From Roseiarcus sp963782255 (GTDB lineage: Bacteria > Pseudomonadota > Alphaproteobacteria > Rhizobiales > Beijerinckiaceae), in NCBI GenBank assembly GCA_963782255.1, contig CAWAIS010000001.1, forward strand, positions 682,001-746,000: a stretch of 64,000 bases of DNA, read 5' to 3'. The notes beneath the pieces are model-generated. The model ran no database searches. It saw only the letters and a list, made by a program, of their open reading frames with translations, and was not told the origin of the DNA. Below, piece by piece: positions 15,165-23,917 of the stretch. Both the position numbers and the translations under genes were made by a program. How positions within the stretch are numbered: the stretch's first letter is position 1; the number at the start of each line of letters is the position of its first letter.

Positions 15165-16226
15165 TTGAGCAACGCCGATCGCTTTCTGGTCTCGCTGCCC
15201 CGCCTGGAGGCGGCGTCGGACTCGACTAAGGCCGCTCCAAGGGAGGTCGGGAACATCCGCGCCGCGCAGCACTATGCGGCGATCATCGAATCCTCGGACG
15301 ACGCGATTCTGTCCAAGGACCTCAACGGCGTGATCCTGAGCTGGAATCAGGGCGCCGAGCGGCTGTTCGGATTCACCGCCGATGAGGCGGTCGGCAGGTC
15401 AGTGACGATCATCATCCCACTCGACCGGCGGGACGAAGAACCCGTCATTCTCGCGAAGATCCGGGCGGGCGAGCGCATCCAGCATTTCGAGACGGTGCGC
15501 CAGCGCAAGGACGGGAGCCTCGTCGACATCTCCCTGACCATCTCGCCGATCCGCGACGCCGACGGCCAGATTGTCGGGGCGTCCAAAATCGCCCGCGACA
15601 TCACCGAACTGAAGAGGGCGCGCGAGCGGCAAGATCTCATCCTCAGGGAGATGAGCCATCGGGTCAAAAACCTCTTCGCCCTGTCGAGCAGCATCGTGAG
15701 CCTGAGCGCTCGCTCGGCCGCGACGGTGCAGGAACTGGCCAACTCGGCGCGCGAGCGGCTTGCGGCGCTGGCGCGCGCGCATGCGCTGACCTTTTCCCAC
15801 GGCCAACCGTCGGGCGAGGAAACAACGCTGAAGTCGCTCATCCGCACGCTGGTCGCGCCGTTCGACGAAGCCGACGAGTCCAGGATCACAATCTCGGGGA
15901 TCGACGCGCCGATCTCCGGCGGAGCGGTCTCGAGTTTGGCCCTGCTCGTGCATGAATTCGCCACCAACGCCGCGAAATACGGCGCCTTGTCGTCGCCGCA
16001 GGGAACCATCGAGGTCGAATGCGCCGAGGAGGGTGAAATGATCGTCGTCTCCTGGACCGAGCGCGGCGGACCGCCGGTCTCGCGGCCGCACGGCCCGGAG
16101 GGGTTCGGCGGCGTGCTGTCGCGCATCGCGGTCAGCCACCAGCTCGGCGGCGAGATCGCGCGTGACTGGCGGCTTGAGGGGCTCGCGATCCGCCTCGTCA
16201 TGCCCCGCTCGCGCGTGACAGGCTGA
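15165..16226 (+). CDS. PAS domain HWE-family sensor histidine kinase
   Basis: 353-residue soluble kinase with a PAS sensor (about 35-150) and then an HWE transmitter. The phospho-acceptor His165 lies in SHRVKNLF, an HRxxN-type box. The ATPase N-box HEFATNAAKYGALS and the diagnostic WTE motif (VVSWTERGG) follow. HRxxN HWE kinases are the known partners of PhyR in the general stress response, and this gene lies 8 kb from phyR, so it is a candidate PhyR kinase. The TTG at 15165 with GGAG 8 bases upstream is the best start; the frame is open further upstream into the ku2 leader without homology. The PAS ligand is unknown. Confidence 0.85.
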   Translation: MSNADRFLVSLPRLEAASDSTKAAPREVGNIRAAQHYAAIIESSDDAILSKDLNGVILSWNQGAERLFGFTADEAVGRSVTIIIPLDRRDEEPVILAKIRAGERIQHFETVRQRKDGSLVDISLTISPIRDADGQIVGASKIARDITELKRARERQDLILREMSHRVKNLFALSSSIVSLSARSAATVQELANSARERLAALARAHALTFSHGQPSGEETTLKSLIRTLVAPFDEADESRITISGIDAPISGGAVSSLALLVHEFATNAAKYGALSSPQGTIEVECAEEGEMIVVSWTERGGPPVSRPHGPEGFGGVLSRIAVSHQLGGEIARDWRLEGLAIRLVMPRSRVTG

Positions 16227-16306
16227 CGCCCGAGCTTCCATCCGCCAATCGGATCAAATCGTTGCGCGCCCGCGTTGGCCGGAAAGGCCAAAGCGGAGAG
16301 AAAACC

Positions 16307-17815
16307 ATGGCGAAACCGCAGAATCACACCGAAACCGAGCTCAAGCTCGTTATCTCGCCAGCGGCGGAGCGGCGGCTCGAGGAGCTTGCGGCGTTCCGGC
16401 CTCCGAGCGCAAGCGAACCCAAGAGCCAGCGCATAGTCACCACCTATTTCGACACACCCCACCGCGACCTTGCGCGCCGGGGCTTGAGCCTCATCCAGAC
16501 CGTGAAGGCGAGAGGCGACGCTGGCGTGGCCGCGGCCCGCGGCGAGTGGGAGTGGCCGATCGCGAAGGAGGAGCCTGACCTCGACCTCGTCGCGACCACC
16601 CCGATCGTCGATAGGCTGCCGCCAAAACTCGACAAGCAGCTCGAGCCCGTCGTCGTCACCGACGTCGTCAGGACCACGCGAACCGTCCAACTCGAGGGAA
16701 ACACCATCGAAGCTGCGCTCGACAGCGGATCGATCGAGGCGGGCGACGCCAAGGAGCCTGTGCACGAGCTCGAGCTCGAATTGCGCGAAGGCGCGCCCGG
16801 CGCGCTCTATCGCCTGGCGCTCACGCTGCACGCGGCGACGCCGGTCGCGGTTGAGACCGAAAGCAAGGCCGCGCGCGGCTACCGGCTCAAGGAACGCAGC
16901 GCGCCGCGCGCCGAGAAGCCCACGGACATGACGCTTGCGCGCGACGTCAACGCGGTCGACGGGCTCCGCAAGATCGTCGCCAACGCGCTCGGCCATCTCC
17001 TGGCCAACCGCGCCGCGGCCCTCGCCGGCGACGCGGAAGGGATTCACCAGACCCGCGTCGCCATCCGCCGGCTGCGCTCCGCCTTGCGGCTGTTCGGGCC
17101 TCGCCTCGAGCCGCATGCGACGGCGCTCTTCCAAAGCGAACTCAAACGCATCGGGCGCATCATCGGCGAGGCGCGCGACTGGGACGTGTTCTGCGTCGAG
17201 ATGCTGCCGGAGTCGTTCGGCGATCATGACGATGCCGAATTGGGCGAGCTCATTCGGCAAGCCGCCGAGGCGCGCCGCGCTTCGGCGGACGCCGCAAGCG
17301 CGCGCGAGCTCAACGCCGCCTCGTTCACCGCCCTCGTGCTCGGTCTCGCGGCTTGGACGGAGACAGGGCGCGAACAAAGGCGTCTCCTCGGAGCCAAGCG
17401 TCTCGAGCGGAGGCTTTCCCGTATCGCCCCAGACCTGCTCGACCGGCTCGCGCGCAAGGTCGAGAAGCGCGGCGACGCCGTTGGGCCTCACGCGGCGGCG
17501 AGCGCGCTTCATCCCTTGCGCAAGTCGCTCAAGAAACTGCGCTACGCGATCGAGTTCGTCGGGTCGCTATACAAGCGCAAGGCGGTGAAGCGCTTCGTCA
17601 AGCGCCTGAAAGGCCTGCAGAAGAGCCTCGCGACCATCAACGACGCCGCGATGGCGACGACGCTCGCGGAGCAACTCGCGGGGCGCGGCCACGCCGAACT
17701 CGGGGTTCCGGTCGGCGCGCTCGCGGTAAGCCGCGAGCACGCGAGCCGAGTGGCCATGCGCAAGCTCGGCAAGCAGTGGAACGCCTTCCGGCGCGAGGAT
17801 CCTTTCTGGCGATGA
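16307..17815 (+). CDS. CYTH and CHAD domain-containing protein
   Basis: 502-residue protein combining an N-terminal CYTH triphosphate tunnel domain (residues 1-205; metal/phosphate signature ETELKL at 8-13) with a C-terminal CHAD helical domain (about 215-490). CHAD carries conserved basic helices GIHQTRVAIRRLRSALRLF and LHPLRKSLKKLRYAIEF that bind polyphosphate. CYTH enzymes hydrolyse inorganic triphosphate, and the pair suggests action on short polyphosphates or targeting to polyphosphate granules. ATG 16307 has GGAG 8 bases upstream. No EcfG box precedes it, although its neighbours have them. Confidence 0.9.
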   Translation: MAKPQNHTETELKLVISPAAERRLEELAAFRPPSASEPKSQRIVTTYFDTPHRDLARRGLSLIQTVKARGDAGVAAARGEWEWPIAKEEPDLDLVATTPIVDRLPPKLDKQLEPVVVTDVVRTTRTVQLEGNTIEAALDSGSIEAGDAKEPVHELELELREGAPGALYRLALTLHAATPVAVETESKAARGYRLKERSAPRAEKPTDMTLARDVNAVDGLRKIVANALGHLLANRAAALAGDAEGIHQTRVAIRRLRSALRLFGPRLEPHATALFQSELKRIGRIIGEARDWDVFCVEMLPESFGDHDDAELGELIRQAAEARRASADAASARELNAASFTALVLGLAAWTETGREQRRLLGAKRLERRLSRIAPDLLDRLARKVEKRGDAVGPHAAASALHPLRKSLKKLRYAIEFVGSLYKRKAVKRFVKRLKGLQKSLATINDAAMATTLAEQLAGRGHAELGVPVGALAVSREHASRVAMRKLGKQWNAFRREDPFWR

Positions 17816-17852
17816 GAGCCACGAATCCGCTGACGGGACCCAGCGCGGGACC

Positions 17853-17877
17853 GGAACATCCACGGAGGACGATCGTT
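17853..17877 (+). promoter_or_regulatory. EcfG-type promoter of the DUF1236 gene
   Basis: GGAAC (17853-17857), 16 bases, CGTT (17874-17877), exact consensus. The leader to the ATG at 17920 is about 35 bases. Confidence 0.75.
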
Positions 17878-17919
17878 GTCCGGCCCGAGGGACAAGCACG
17901 AGAACCTCGGGAGAATGTC

Positions 17920-19146
17920 ATGAGAAGGACATGGATCGGCGCGGCCGCAGTCGCCGCGCTCACCGTCGGCGCGACCGGATATGGCGTGGCTCAGGAAAGG
18001 CAGCCCGGCCAGGATCAGACGCAGACGCCAGCGGCGCATCAGATGGAAAAAGGTCAGCGCGCCCAAGCGCCTGGCGCCGGCAACATGGAGAGGAGAGGGG
18101 AGCGCGCGCAGAACGCGCAGGCGGAGCCCTCTACGGGCCAGGCTCAGCAACAGCCGGCCGGCGCTCAGGAGCGGCGGGAGTCAAGCAAGCCCGCGGCGGG
18201 TGGGACCGGACAAGGCGCAGAAGGGAAAGCGGCGCAGGCGGCCCAGCCGGAGAATCGCTCTGGCGAGACCAACGCTGAGGGAACGCAGAACCATCGCGAA
18301 CTGAACAACGCGCAAGGCAAGCAAGGCGAGACGCGTCCGGGCAAGGCGGCGGAGACGGAAAAGGGCAACCGGCCCGAGCAGCGCGCTGGCGAAGCCGCGA
18401 CGACCGAGAAAGGCGCCCGGCCGACGGAGCGCACGGGGCAGGCGGCGCAGCCTCAGAACCGCACGGGCGGCGAGACCTCGACGCGCCAGGCCTCGCAAGC
18501 CGGCAACAATGAGGGCGCAATGCCGGCCGGACAGAGCCCGAAGGAGCAGAACGCACGACAGGGCGCAGCGGCGAACGGGCGTCCAGCGGGCAACGTACAG
18601 GCGATGGGCAACGCGTACATTTCCAGCGCCAGCGCGTCTCGCATCGCCAATTCTCTGACGGCGACCGCTTCGCCGCAGAACGTCAACGTCGACGTGAGCG
18701 TCGGCGGTCTGTTGCCGGGCGACGTGGACGTTCGGCCGCTTCCGCCCGCGGTCGTCGACATCGTGCCCGAATTCCGGGGCTACGATTACGTCGTCGTCCA
18801 CGAGGAGATCTACATCGTTCAGCCGTCCACGCGGCGGGTCGTCGAGATCATTCGCGAAGGCGGGCCGGCCGAGGCGATGCGAGAGCCCGGGAACCGGATC
18901 GACTTGACCGAGGCGCAACAGCGGCTCCTGCTCGAGGGCGTGCGTAACGCCGGGGTGCCGGAAGCTCGCGTGGAGACGGACCTCTCTGACGGCGCAAGGG
19001 TGCCGGCGGACGTGACGCTCGAGCCCGTCCCGCAGCGGGTGGTCGCCGAGATCCCGATGATCGAGCGCTATCGCGTGTTCCTGGCGAACGACCGCGTCGT
19101 CCTGGTCGATCCGGACACGCGCGAGGTGGTCGACGTCGTGAGGTGA
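17920..19146 (+). CDS. Exported low-complexity protein with two DUF1236 repeats
   Basis: 408-residue protein. A signal peptide (MRRTWIGAAAVAALTVGATGYGVAQ) leads into a Gln/Gly/Glu/Arg-rich disordered region (about 25-260). Two DUF1236-type modules follow, marked by YVVVHEEIYIVQPSTRRVVEII and YRVFLANDRVVLVDPDTREVVDVV. DUF1236 proteins are periplasmic or surface proteins of unknown function common in Hyphomicrobiales. The charged repeat region could bind the cell wall or act as a hydrophilic stress protectant; that is only inference. GGGAG six bases before the ATG sets the start. Confidence 0.8.
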   Translation: MRRTWIGAAAVAALTVGATGYGVAQERQPGQDQTQTPAAHQMEKGQRAQAPGAGNMERRGERAQNAQAEPSTGQAQQQPAGAQERRESSKPAAGGTGQGAEGKAAQAAQPENRSGETNAEGTQNHRELNNAQGKQGETRPGKAAETEKGNRPEQRAGEAATTEKGARPTERTGQAAQPQNRTGGETSTRQASQAGNNEGAMPAGQSPKEQNARQGAAANGRPAGNVQAMGNAYISSASASRIANSLTATASPQNVNVDVSVGGLLPGDVDVRPLPPAVVDIVPEFRGYDYVVVHEEIYIVQPSTRRVVEIIREGGPAEAMREPGNRIDLTEAQQRLLLEGVRNAGVPEARVETDLSDGARVPADVTLEPVPQRVVAEIPMIERYRVFLANDRVVLVDPDTREVVDVVR

Positions 19147-19321
19147 CGTCCTTTCCGGGAAGAGCCGTCCGCCCCAGCGTCCTCGCAAGCCTCCCCGCCG
19201 GCGGCCGGCTTCCGGGTCGGCCGCGCTCAACCGAGCGCAGCCGACCCGCGACGGACTGCTGACAGGAACTGACAGGCGACCGCGTTATGGATGCCCCCGA
19301 TCCAACCCGGAGGCGGTCCCC

Positions 19322-19690
19322 ATGTCAGAGATCAGTTTCATTCTCGTCTATGTCGACGACGTCGCGAGGAGCGAAGGCTTTTATGAATCCATACTGGGAC
19401 GTTTCGCGATCCAGTCCTCGCCGACGTTTGCGATGCTGCCCGCCGCGCCCCATCTCATGCTTGGCCTCTGGCGGCGTGATGGCGTGAAGCCCGCGGCGAT
19501 GGCGTCGGGCGGCGGCGAAATCGCCTTCACGGCCGCGGACGAAGCCGAAGTCGATGCGCGCTTTGCCCAATGGCGCGCGTTGGACGTCCCGATCGCCCAG
19601 ACGCCGACGCGAATGGATTTCGGCTACACATTCGTCGGTCTCGATCCCGACGGGCAGCGCCTCAGGGTGTTCGCGCCCTCGGCGGACTGA
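19322..19690 (+). CDS. VOC family (glyoxalase/bleomycin resistance-like) protein
   Basis: 122-residue vicinal-oxygen-chelate fold made of two beta-alpha-beta-beta-beta modules (ISFILVYVDDVARSEGFYESILG at the start, GYTFVGLDPDGQRLRVFAP at the end). Members include glyoxalases, dioxygenases and antibiotic-binding proteins. The substrate cannot be predicted from the fold. GGAGG lies 8 bases before the ATG. It is monocistronic, in the spacer between the DUF1236 gene and a convergent DsbA-like gene. Confidence 0.82.
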   Translation: MSEISFILVYVDDVARSEGFYESILGRFAIQSSPTFAMLPAAPHLMLGLWRRDGVKPAAMASGGGEIAFTAADEAEVDARFAQWRALDVPIAQTPTRMDFGYTFVGLDPDGQRLRVFAPSAD

Positions 19691-19719
19691 GCCAAGCGGC
19701 GGAAACGCGGCGGCTCGGC

Positions 19720-20343
19720 TCACTTGGCGATCCGCGCTCGGAATTTCGCGACGGCTTGGCCGAATCCGTCGTAATCGAGCGCGGCGGCGACCAGGTAGGG
19801 ACCGATCAGATAAACGGGGGTCCCCTGGAGTCCGAGCGCGTCCGCCTGCGCCATGTTCCGCTTGAGAAGGTTGCCGATCGCCTGATTATGCGCATCGAGA
19901 TCCCTCTCCAGCGCCGTCATGTCGACGCCCGCCGCCCTGACGGCTTCGAGCATGCTCGCTTCGGACGCTTTTCGCCCGCGAACGCCCATGAGCGCGGCGT
20001 GCGCCGTCTCGTATTTTCCCTGATATTTGGCGGCGAGCGCGAGTTGGGCGCCGTAGACCGACGTCTCAGCCAGAATCGGCCAGTCCTTGTAGACGAGACG
20101 AATCTCGCCGTCGGTCGAGACGAACCGCTGAAGATCCGGCGCGGTCCGCTTGCAGATCGGACAATTGTAGTCGAGGAAGGCCACGATGGTGACGTCCCCG
20201 TTGGGGTTTCCGCCGAGAGGCGCGTCAGGGTCGTTCAGAATCGCGTCGACATCGATAGCCGCAGAGGGGGCGCCGAGCGCCGAGGCCGTCAGGAGTGGAA
20301 CGGCGGCCATCGACAGCATCGCGAGAAAGCGCCTGCGGTTCAT
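19720..20343 (-). CDS. DsbA family periplasmic thiol oxidoreductase
   Basis: 207-residue exported thioredoxin-fold protein. The N-terminus (NRRRFLAMLSMAAVPLLTASALG) is a signal with a twin-Arg-like RRR pattern. Active site CPIC (FLDYNCPICKRTAPDLQRF) sits near residue 62, and the cis-Pro loop is LQGTPVYLIG. It resembles the BdbD/ScsC-like thioredoxin_4 group that forms or isomerises disulfides in exported proteins. No DsbB partner is nearby. Confidence 0.85.
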   Translation of the reverse strand: MNRRRFLAMLSMAAVPLLTASALGAPSAAIDVDAILNDPDAPLGGNPNGDVTIVAFLDYNCPICKRTAPDLQRFVSTDGEIRLVYKDWPILAETSVYGAQLALAAKYQGKYETAHAALMGVRGRKASEASMLEAVRAAGVDMTALERDLDAHNQAIGNLLKRNMAQADALGLQGTPVYLIGPYLVAAALDYDGFGQAVAKFRARIAK

Positions 20344-20584
20344 GAGAGACTTCCTTCCGCCGTGCGTTCGATCAGGCGCTCGATTGCGGTCGCCGTCTCA
20401 CGCGCGCCCACAAATAGCAATATCATCGCATTTGATTTCTTTCATATTCGCTTTGGCCGAGCCGCGCGGCCTCGATCCGAAGGCGGCGAGCCGCGTCCCG
20501 CAGCGGCGTGGGGCCGCCCCGCGGGTTCCGAGTGAACCGGATCGCTTCGTCCGCAAAGAAAGGGGGCGAGGCGCTTGGCCGCGT

Positions 20585-21556
20585 TCAAAGCCCTTCGAAC
20601 AGGGCGGTCGAGAGATAGCGCTCCGCGAACGAGGGGATGATGACGACGATGGTCTTGCCCGCGTTCTCCGGGCGCCGGCCGACGTCGATTGCGGCGGCGA
20701 TCGCCGCGCCCGAGGAAATGCCGACCGGAATGCCCTCGATCCGCGCAGCGAGCCTTGCGGTGTCGAACGAAGTCTGGTTGCCGACGGTGAGGACGTCATC
20801 GATCACGCCGCGGTCCAGAATCGCCGGCACGAAGCCCGCGCCGATGCCCTGGATCTTGTGGGGCCCCGGCGCCCCGCCGGATAGCACGGGCGAGTCCTCT
20901 GGTTCGACGGCGACCATGCGCACGCTCGGCTTGCGCTGCTTCAGGACCTGTCCAACGCCGGTGATCGTGCCGCCGGTGCCGACGCCCGAGACGACGATGT
21001 CGACTTCGCCGTTGGTGTCGTTCCAAATCTCCTCCGCCGTGGTGCGTCGATGAATTTCCGGATTGGCGGGATTCTCGAACTGCTGCGGGATGATCGCGCC
21101 GGGCGTCGAGGCGACGATCTCATCGGCCTTGGCGATGGCGCCCTTCATGCCGAGCGCCGCCGGCGTCAACACGAGCTCGGCGCCGAGAAGGGCGAGCATC
21201 TTGCGCCGCTCGATCGACATCAATTCCGGCATGACCAGAATGAGCCTGTATCCGCGCGCGGCCGCCACGAAGGCCAGCGCAATGCCGGTGTTGCCCGAAG
21301 TCGGTTCGACCAGCGTGCCGTGTCCGGGAGCAATCCGGCCTTGCGCCTCGAGCGCGTCGATCATCGAGACGCCGATGCGATCCTTTACGCTGCTGATCGG
21401 GTTGAAGAACTCGAGCTTTCCCAAAAGCCGCGCGACGACGCCTTTTTCCTTGGCGATTCGGTCCATCGCGACGAGGGGCGTATCGCCGATCGTATCCGTG
21501 ATCGACGCGAAAACCCTTCCTCGCCCGCGCGTGCGCGGCGACGCTTCTGTCGTCAT
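20585..21556 (-). CDS. cysK: Cysteine synthase A (O-acetylserine sulfhydrylase)
   Basis: 323-residue PLP enzyme that makes cysteine from O-acetylserine and sulfide. PLP Lys is in NPISSVKDRIGVSMI (near residue 52), the substrate loop is EPTSGNTGIALAF, and the phosphate-binding loop is VSGVGTGGTITGVG. The start at 21556 has GGAG 9 bases upstream; an ATG 15 bases earlier has none. It lies 105 bases downstream of an Rrf2-type regulator on the same strand, with its own likely sigma-70 promoter in the gap, so regulation of cysteine synthesis by the Rrf2 protein is plausible. Confidence 0.94.
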   Translation of the reverse strand: MTTEASPRTRGRGRVFASITDTIGDTPLVAMDRIAKEKGVVARLLGKLEFFNPISSVKDRIGVSMIDALEAQGRIAPGHGTLVEPTSGNTGIALAFVAAARGYRLILVMPELMSIERRKMLALLGAELVLTPAALGMKGAIAKADEIVASTPGAIIPQQFENPANPEIHRRTTAEEIWNDTNGEVDIVVSGVGTGGTITGVGQVLKQRKPSVRMVAVEPEDSPVLSGGAPGPHKIQGIGAGFVPAILDRGVIDDVLTVGNQTSFDTARLAARIEGIPVGISSGAAIAAAIDVGRRPENAGKTIVVIIPSFAERYLSTALFEGL

Positions 21557-21635
21557 GACAAGTCTCTCCATAGGAAGCCGTCGGGCCGACGCTTTACCGG
21601 CGCGGCCCGACGTTTACCACTTCATCCGAGACATA

Positions 21636-21665
21636 ACTATAGTACGGCCGGAATAGCAATGTCAG
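21636..21665 (-). promoter_or_regulatory. Candidate sigma-70 promoter of cysK
   Basis: Minus-strand CTGACA (21665-21660), an 18-base spacer and TATAGT (21641-21636). The -35 overlaps the end of the Rrf2 gene. The -10 sits in a short palindromic ACTATAGT, where a regulator could bind. Confidence 0.45.
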
Positions 21666-22114
21666 ATTGCAAAATCCCCAGCCGTCTTCTCGTCGTCGAG
21701 AACGTGCGCACGCTCCGCCGTGTCGCACATGTTTTCGACGGTGATCGCATCGAGGTTGGCCAGAAACGTTTCGCCGGCCTTTTTCACCGCAGGATCGATG
21801 ACGCGCTCGAGCAGGAGCGAGTTGGCGCCAAGATCGTCAGGGTCAGCGGTGCTCAACGACATTGCAGTCCGCACGATTTCGCCGACGCTAATCCGACGGC
21901 GTTCGCGCGCAAGTTCGTAGCCGCCCCGCGGTCCGCGCACGCCCTTCAGGATTTTGGCGTGAACGAGCCCCTGGAGCAATGTCTCCAGGTGGCGGGGGGG
22001 CAGCTTGTGGCGCGCCGCCAGAGCCTTCGCCGCAACCGGCGCAGACCGAGAATGCAACGCCACATCGACAACGGCGGCGATGGCGAGAACGCTCCGTCGC
22101 GACAGCAAATTCAT
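21662..22114 (-). CDS. Rrf2 family transcriptional regulator
   Basis: 150-residue winged-helix regulator: MNLLSRRSVLAIAAVVDVALH at the start, the recognition region LPPRHLETLLQGLVHAKILKGVRGPRGGYELARERRRI, and a dimerisation helix. The three closely spaced Cys residues that bind an Fe-S cluster in IscR/NsrR are absent (one Cys, in ENMCDTAE), so it should sense something else, as CymR does through CysK. Position directly upstream of cysK supports a CymR-like role in sulfur control, by inference. GGAGG six bases upstream fixes the start. It begins 1 base after dut ends. Confidence 0.85.
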   Translation of the reverse strand: MNLLSRRSVLAIAAVVDVALHSRSAPVAAKALAARHKLPPRHLETLLQGLVHAKILKGVRGPRGGYELARERRRISVGEIVRTAMSLSTADPDDLGANSLLLERVIDPAVKKAGETFLANLDAITVENMCDTAERAHVLDDEKTAGDFAI

Positions 22115-22115
22115 T

Positions 22116-22580
22116 TCAGACCTCCTCCGAAGAGCGCCCGGTGGAGCCGAATCCGCTCGACCCTCGCGCGCTCGAAGTGAGCCGCTCGCTCGCAATAAGA
22201 GCGATGCGTTCCACAGAACAAACGACGAGTTGCGCTATTCGCGCGCCGCGCCGAACTGAAAAAGGCTTTGTTCCAAAATTGATGAGGATAACGCCAATTT
22301 CTCCTCGATAATCGGCGTCGACCGTCCCGGGACTATTGAGAACAGTCACTCCACTATGCAGAGCCAGTCCGGACCGCGGACGGATCTGCGCCTCAAAACC
22401 CTTGGGCAACTCAATCGCCAGCCCGGTCGGTATCAACGCCCATGCGCCGGGACCGAGGACAACCTCGCGTTCGGCCGGCAATGCGGCCACGAGGTCCATC
22501 CCGGCCGCATCTTCACTCTTATATGTCGGCAATTGCAAGCCCTCGGCATGGGCCAATCGCCGGAAAGCAACCGTAATCAT
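22116..22580 (-). CDS. dut: Deoxyuridine 5'-triphosphate nucleotidohydrolase (dUTPase)
   Basis: 154-residue trimeric dUTPase converting dUTP to dUMP and PPi, protecting DNA from uracil and feeding dTMP synthesis. All five motifs are visible: AGMDLVA (26-32), PRSGLAL (68-74), the uracil/catalytic loop GTVDADYRGEIGV (85-97), RGARIAQLV and the C-terminal GSSGFGSTG arm. The ATG overlaps the coaBC stop (ATGA), so translation is coupled. coaBC-dut is a common pair in proteobacteria. Confidence 0.95.
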   Translation of the reverse strand: MITVAFRRLAHAEGLQLPTYKSEDAAGMDLVAALPAEREVVLGPGAWALIPTGLAIELPKGFEAQIRPRSGLALHSGVTVLNSPGTVDADYRGEIGVILINFGTKPFSVRRGARIAQLVVCSVERIALIASERLTSSARGSSGFGSTGRSSEEV

Positions 22581-23827
22581 TTCCGCTTCGCCAGCTCGAT
22601 GGCCAGCCGGCGCACGATCCGGTCCGCTACGTCGATCTTGCTCATTGACGGCCACGGCTCGATCCCATCCGCGTCGATCACATGCACCTCATTCATCTCG
22701 CCCCCAAAGGTCGATGCCCCCTTTGCGACGCTATTGGCGATGATCAAGTCGCATCCCTTGCGTCGCAATTTGGCCTTTGCATTCGCGACGAGGTCGTCCG
22801 TTTCGGCAGCGAAGCCGACGACGACTGTCGGCCGCAGCGCGGCTTTTCTTGAGATTTCCGCAAGGATATCGGGGTTCTCGATAAGCCGCAGGACGGGAAC
22901 GGCGGCGTCGCCCTTCTTGATCTTTTCCTGAGCCGCGTTGTCGACGCGCCAGTCGGCGACCGCTGCCGCGGCAATGAAAGCGTCCGCCGGCAGCGCCGCC
23001 TCGACAGCCGCCTGCATTTCGAGCGCGGTGCCGACATGAACAACGTTCGCTCCCGGCGGATCGGGCAACGCGACCGGCCCGCTCACGAGCGTGACCTTTG
23101 CGCCTGCGCGAACCGCCGATTGCGCAATTGCATGACCCTGGCGCCCGGACGAGCGGTTGCCGAGGAACCGAACCGGGTCGATTGGCTCATAGGTCGGCCC
23201 CGAGGTGACCAGGACATGGCGGCCGGCGAGCGGTCGGGCCGCGCCTTCGGCCAAGTCGCCGATCGTGGTCCCGGCGGCAAGCGCCTGCTCGATCGCCGCG
23301 ACGATCGCCATGGGCTCCGACATCCGCCCGGGACCATATTCGCCGCAGGCCATGGAGCCGACTTCCGGACCCACGAAGAGAACGCCGTCCGCCCGCAGGC
23401 GGTCGACGTTGCGCCGCGTCGCCGGGTGAAGCCACATCCTGACATTCATCGCCGGAGCGACGAGAGTGCGCTTGTCGGTGGCGATGAGGAGCGTCGTCGC
23501 GAGATCGTCGGCGATCCCTGAGGTCATGCGCGCGAGCAGGTTCGCGGTCGCAGGGGCGACGACAACCAGATCGGCAGAGCGCGAGAGCTCGATATGGCCG
23601 ATCAGCGCCTCGTCCGTCAGGCTGAAAAGGTCTTCGCGCACGGGTTCTCCGCTGAGCGTTGCGGCCGAAAGCGGCGTGACGAATTCGCGCGCGGCGGCGG
23701 TCATCACCACGCGCACGGCCGCGTCTTGTTCCTTGAGCCGCCGAATCAATTCGAGCGACTTGTAGGCGGCGATCCCGCCGCCGATGATCAAAAGAATGCG
23801 TGCGGCGGACAGCGACATGACGGTCAA
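22577..23827 (-). CDS. coaBC: Bifunctional phosphopantothenoylcysteine decarboxylase/synthetase
   Basis: 416-residue coenzyme A enzyme. The N-terminal CoaC half decarboxylates with FMN (GHIELSRSADLVVVAPATANLLA, PAMNVRMW and catalytic-Cys region ACGEYGPGRM). The C-terminal CoaB half joins cysteine to phosphopantothenate (VTSGPTYEPIDPVRFLGNRSSG). The TTG at 23827 has GGGAG 6 bases upstream, while the in-frame ATG 9 bases later is poorly spaced, so TTG is preferred. The start loop reads IIGGGIAAYK. It belongs to the ubiE-ubiB-coaBC-dut run. Confidence 0.94.
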   Translation of the reverse strand: MTVMSLSAARILLIIGGGIAAYKSLELIRRLKEQDAAVRVVMTAAAREFVTPLSAATLSGEPVREDLFSLTDEALIGHIELSRSADLVVVAPATANLLARMTSGIADDLATTLLIATDKRTLVAPAMNVRMWLHPATRRNVDRLRADGVLFVGPEVGSMACGEYGPGRMSEPMAIVAAIEQALAAGTTIGDLAEGAARPLAGRHVLVTSGPTYEPIDPVRFLGNRSSGRQGHAIAQSAVRAGAKVTLVSGPVALPDPPGANVVHVGTALEMQAAVEAALPADAFIAAAAVADWRVDNAAQEKIKKGDAAVPVLRLIENPDILAEISRKAALRPTVVVGFAAETDDLVANAKAKLRRKGCDLIIANSVAKGASTFGGEMNEVHVIDADGIEPWPSMSKIDVADRIVRRLAIELAKRK

Positions 23828-23917
23828 TTCAGGCTCCCGGCCGGCTCCTTTAACATAAGATTTGCGCTGCTACGAAATTGTCCCATTTCAGGCGCGCGAG
23901 AGTCTTCGCACCCGGTC

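Noticed and set aside
19264..19286. GGAAC followed by CGTT before the VOC gene
   Set aside because: The spacer is only 13 bases, outside the 16-17 range needed for EcfG.
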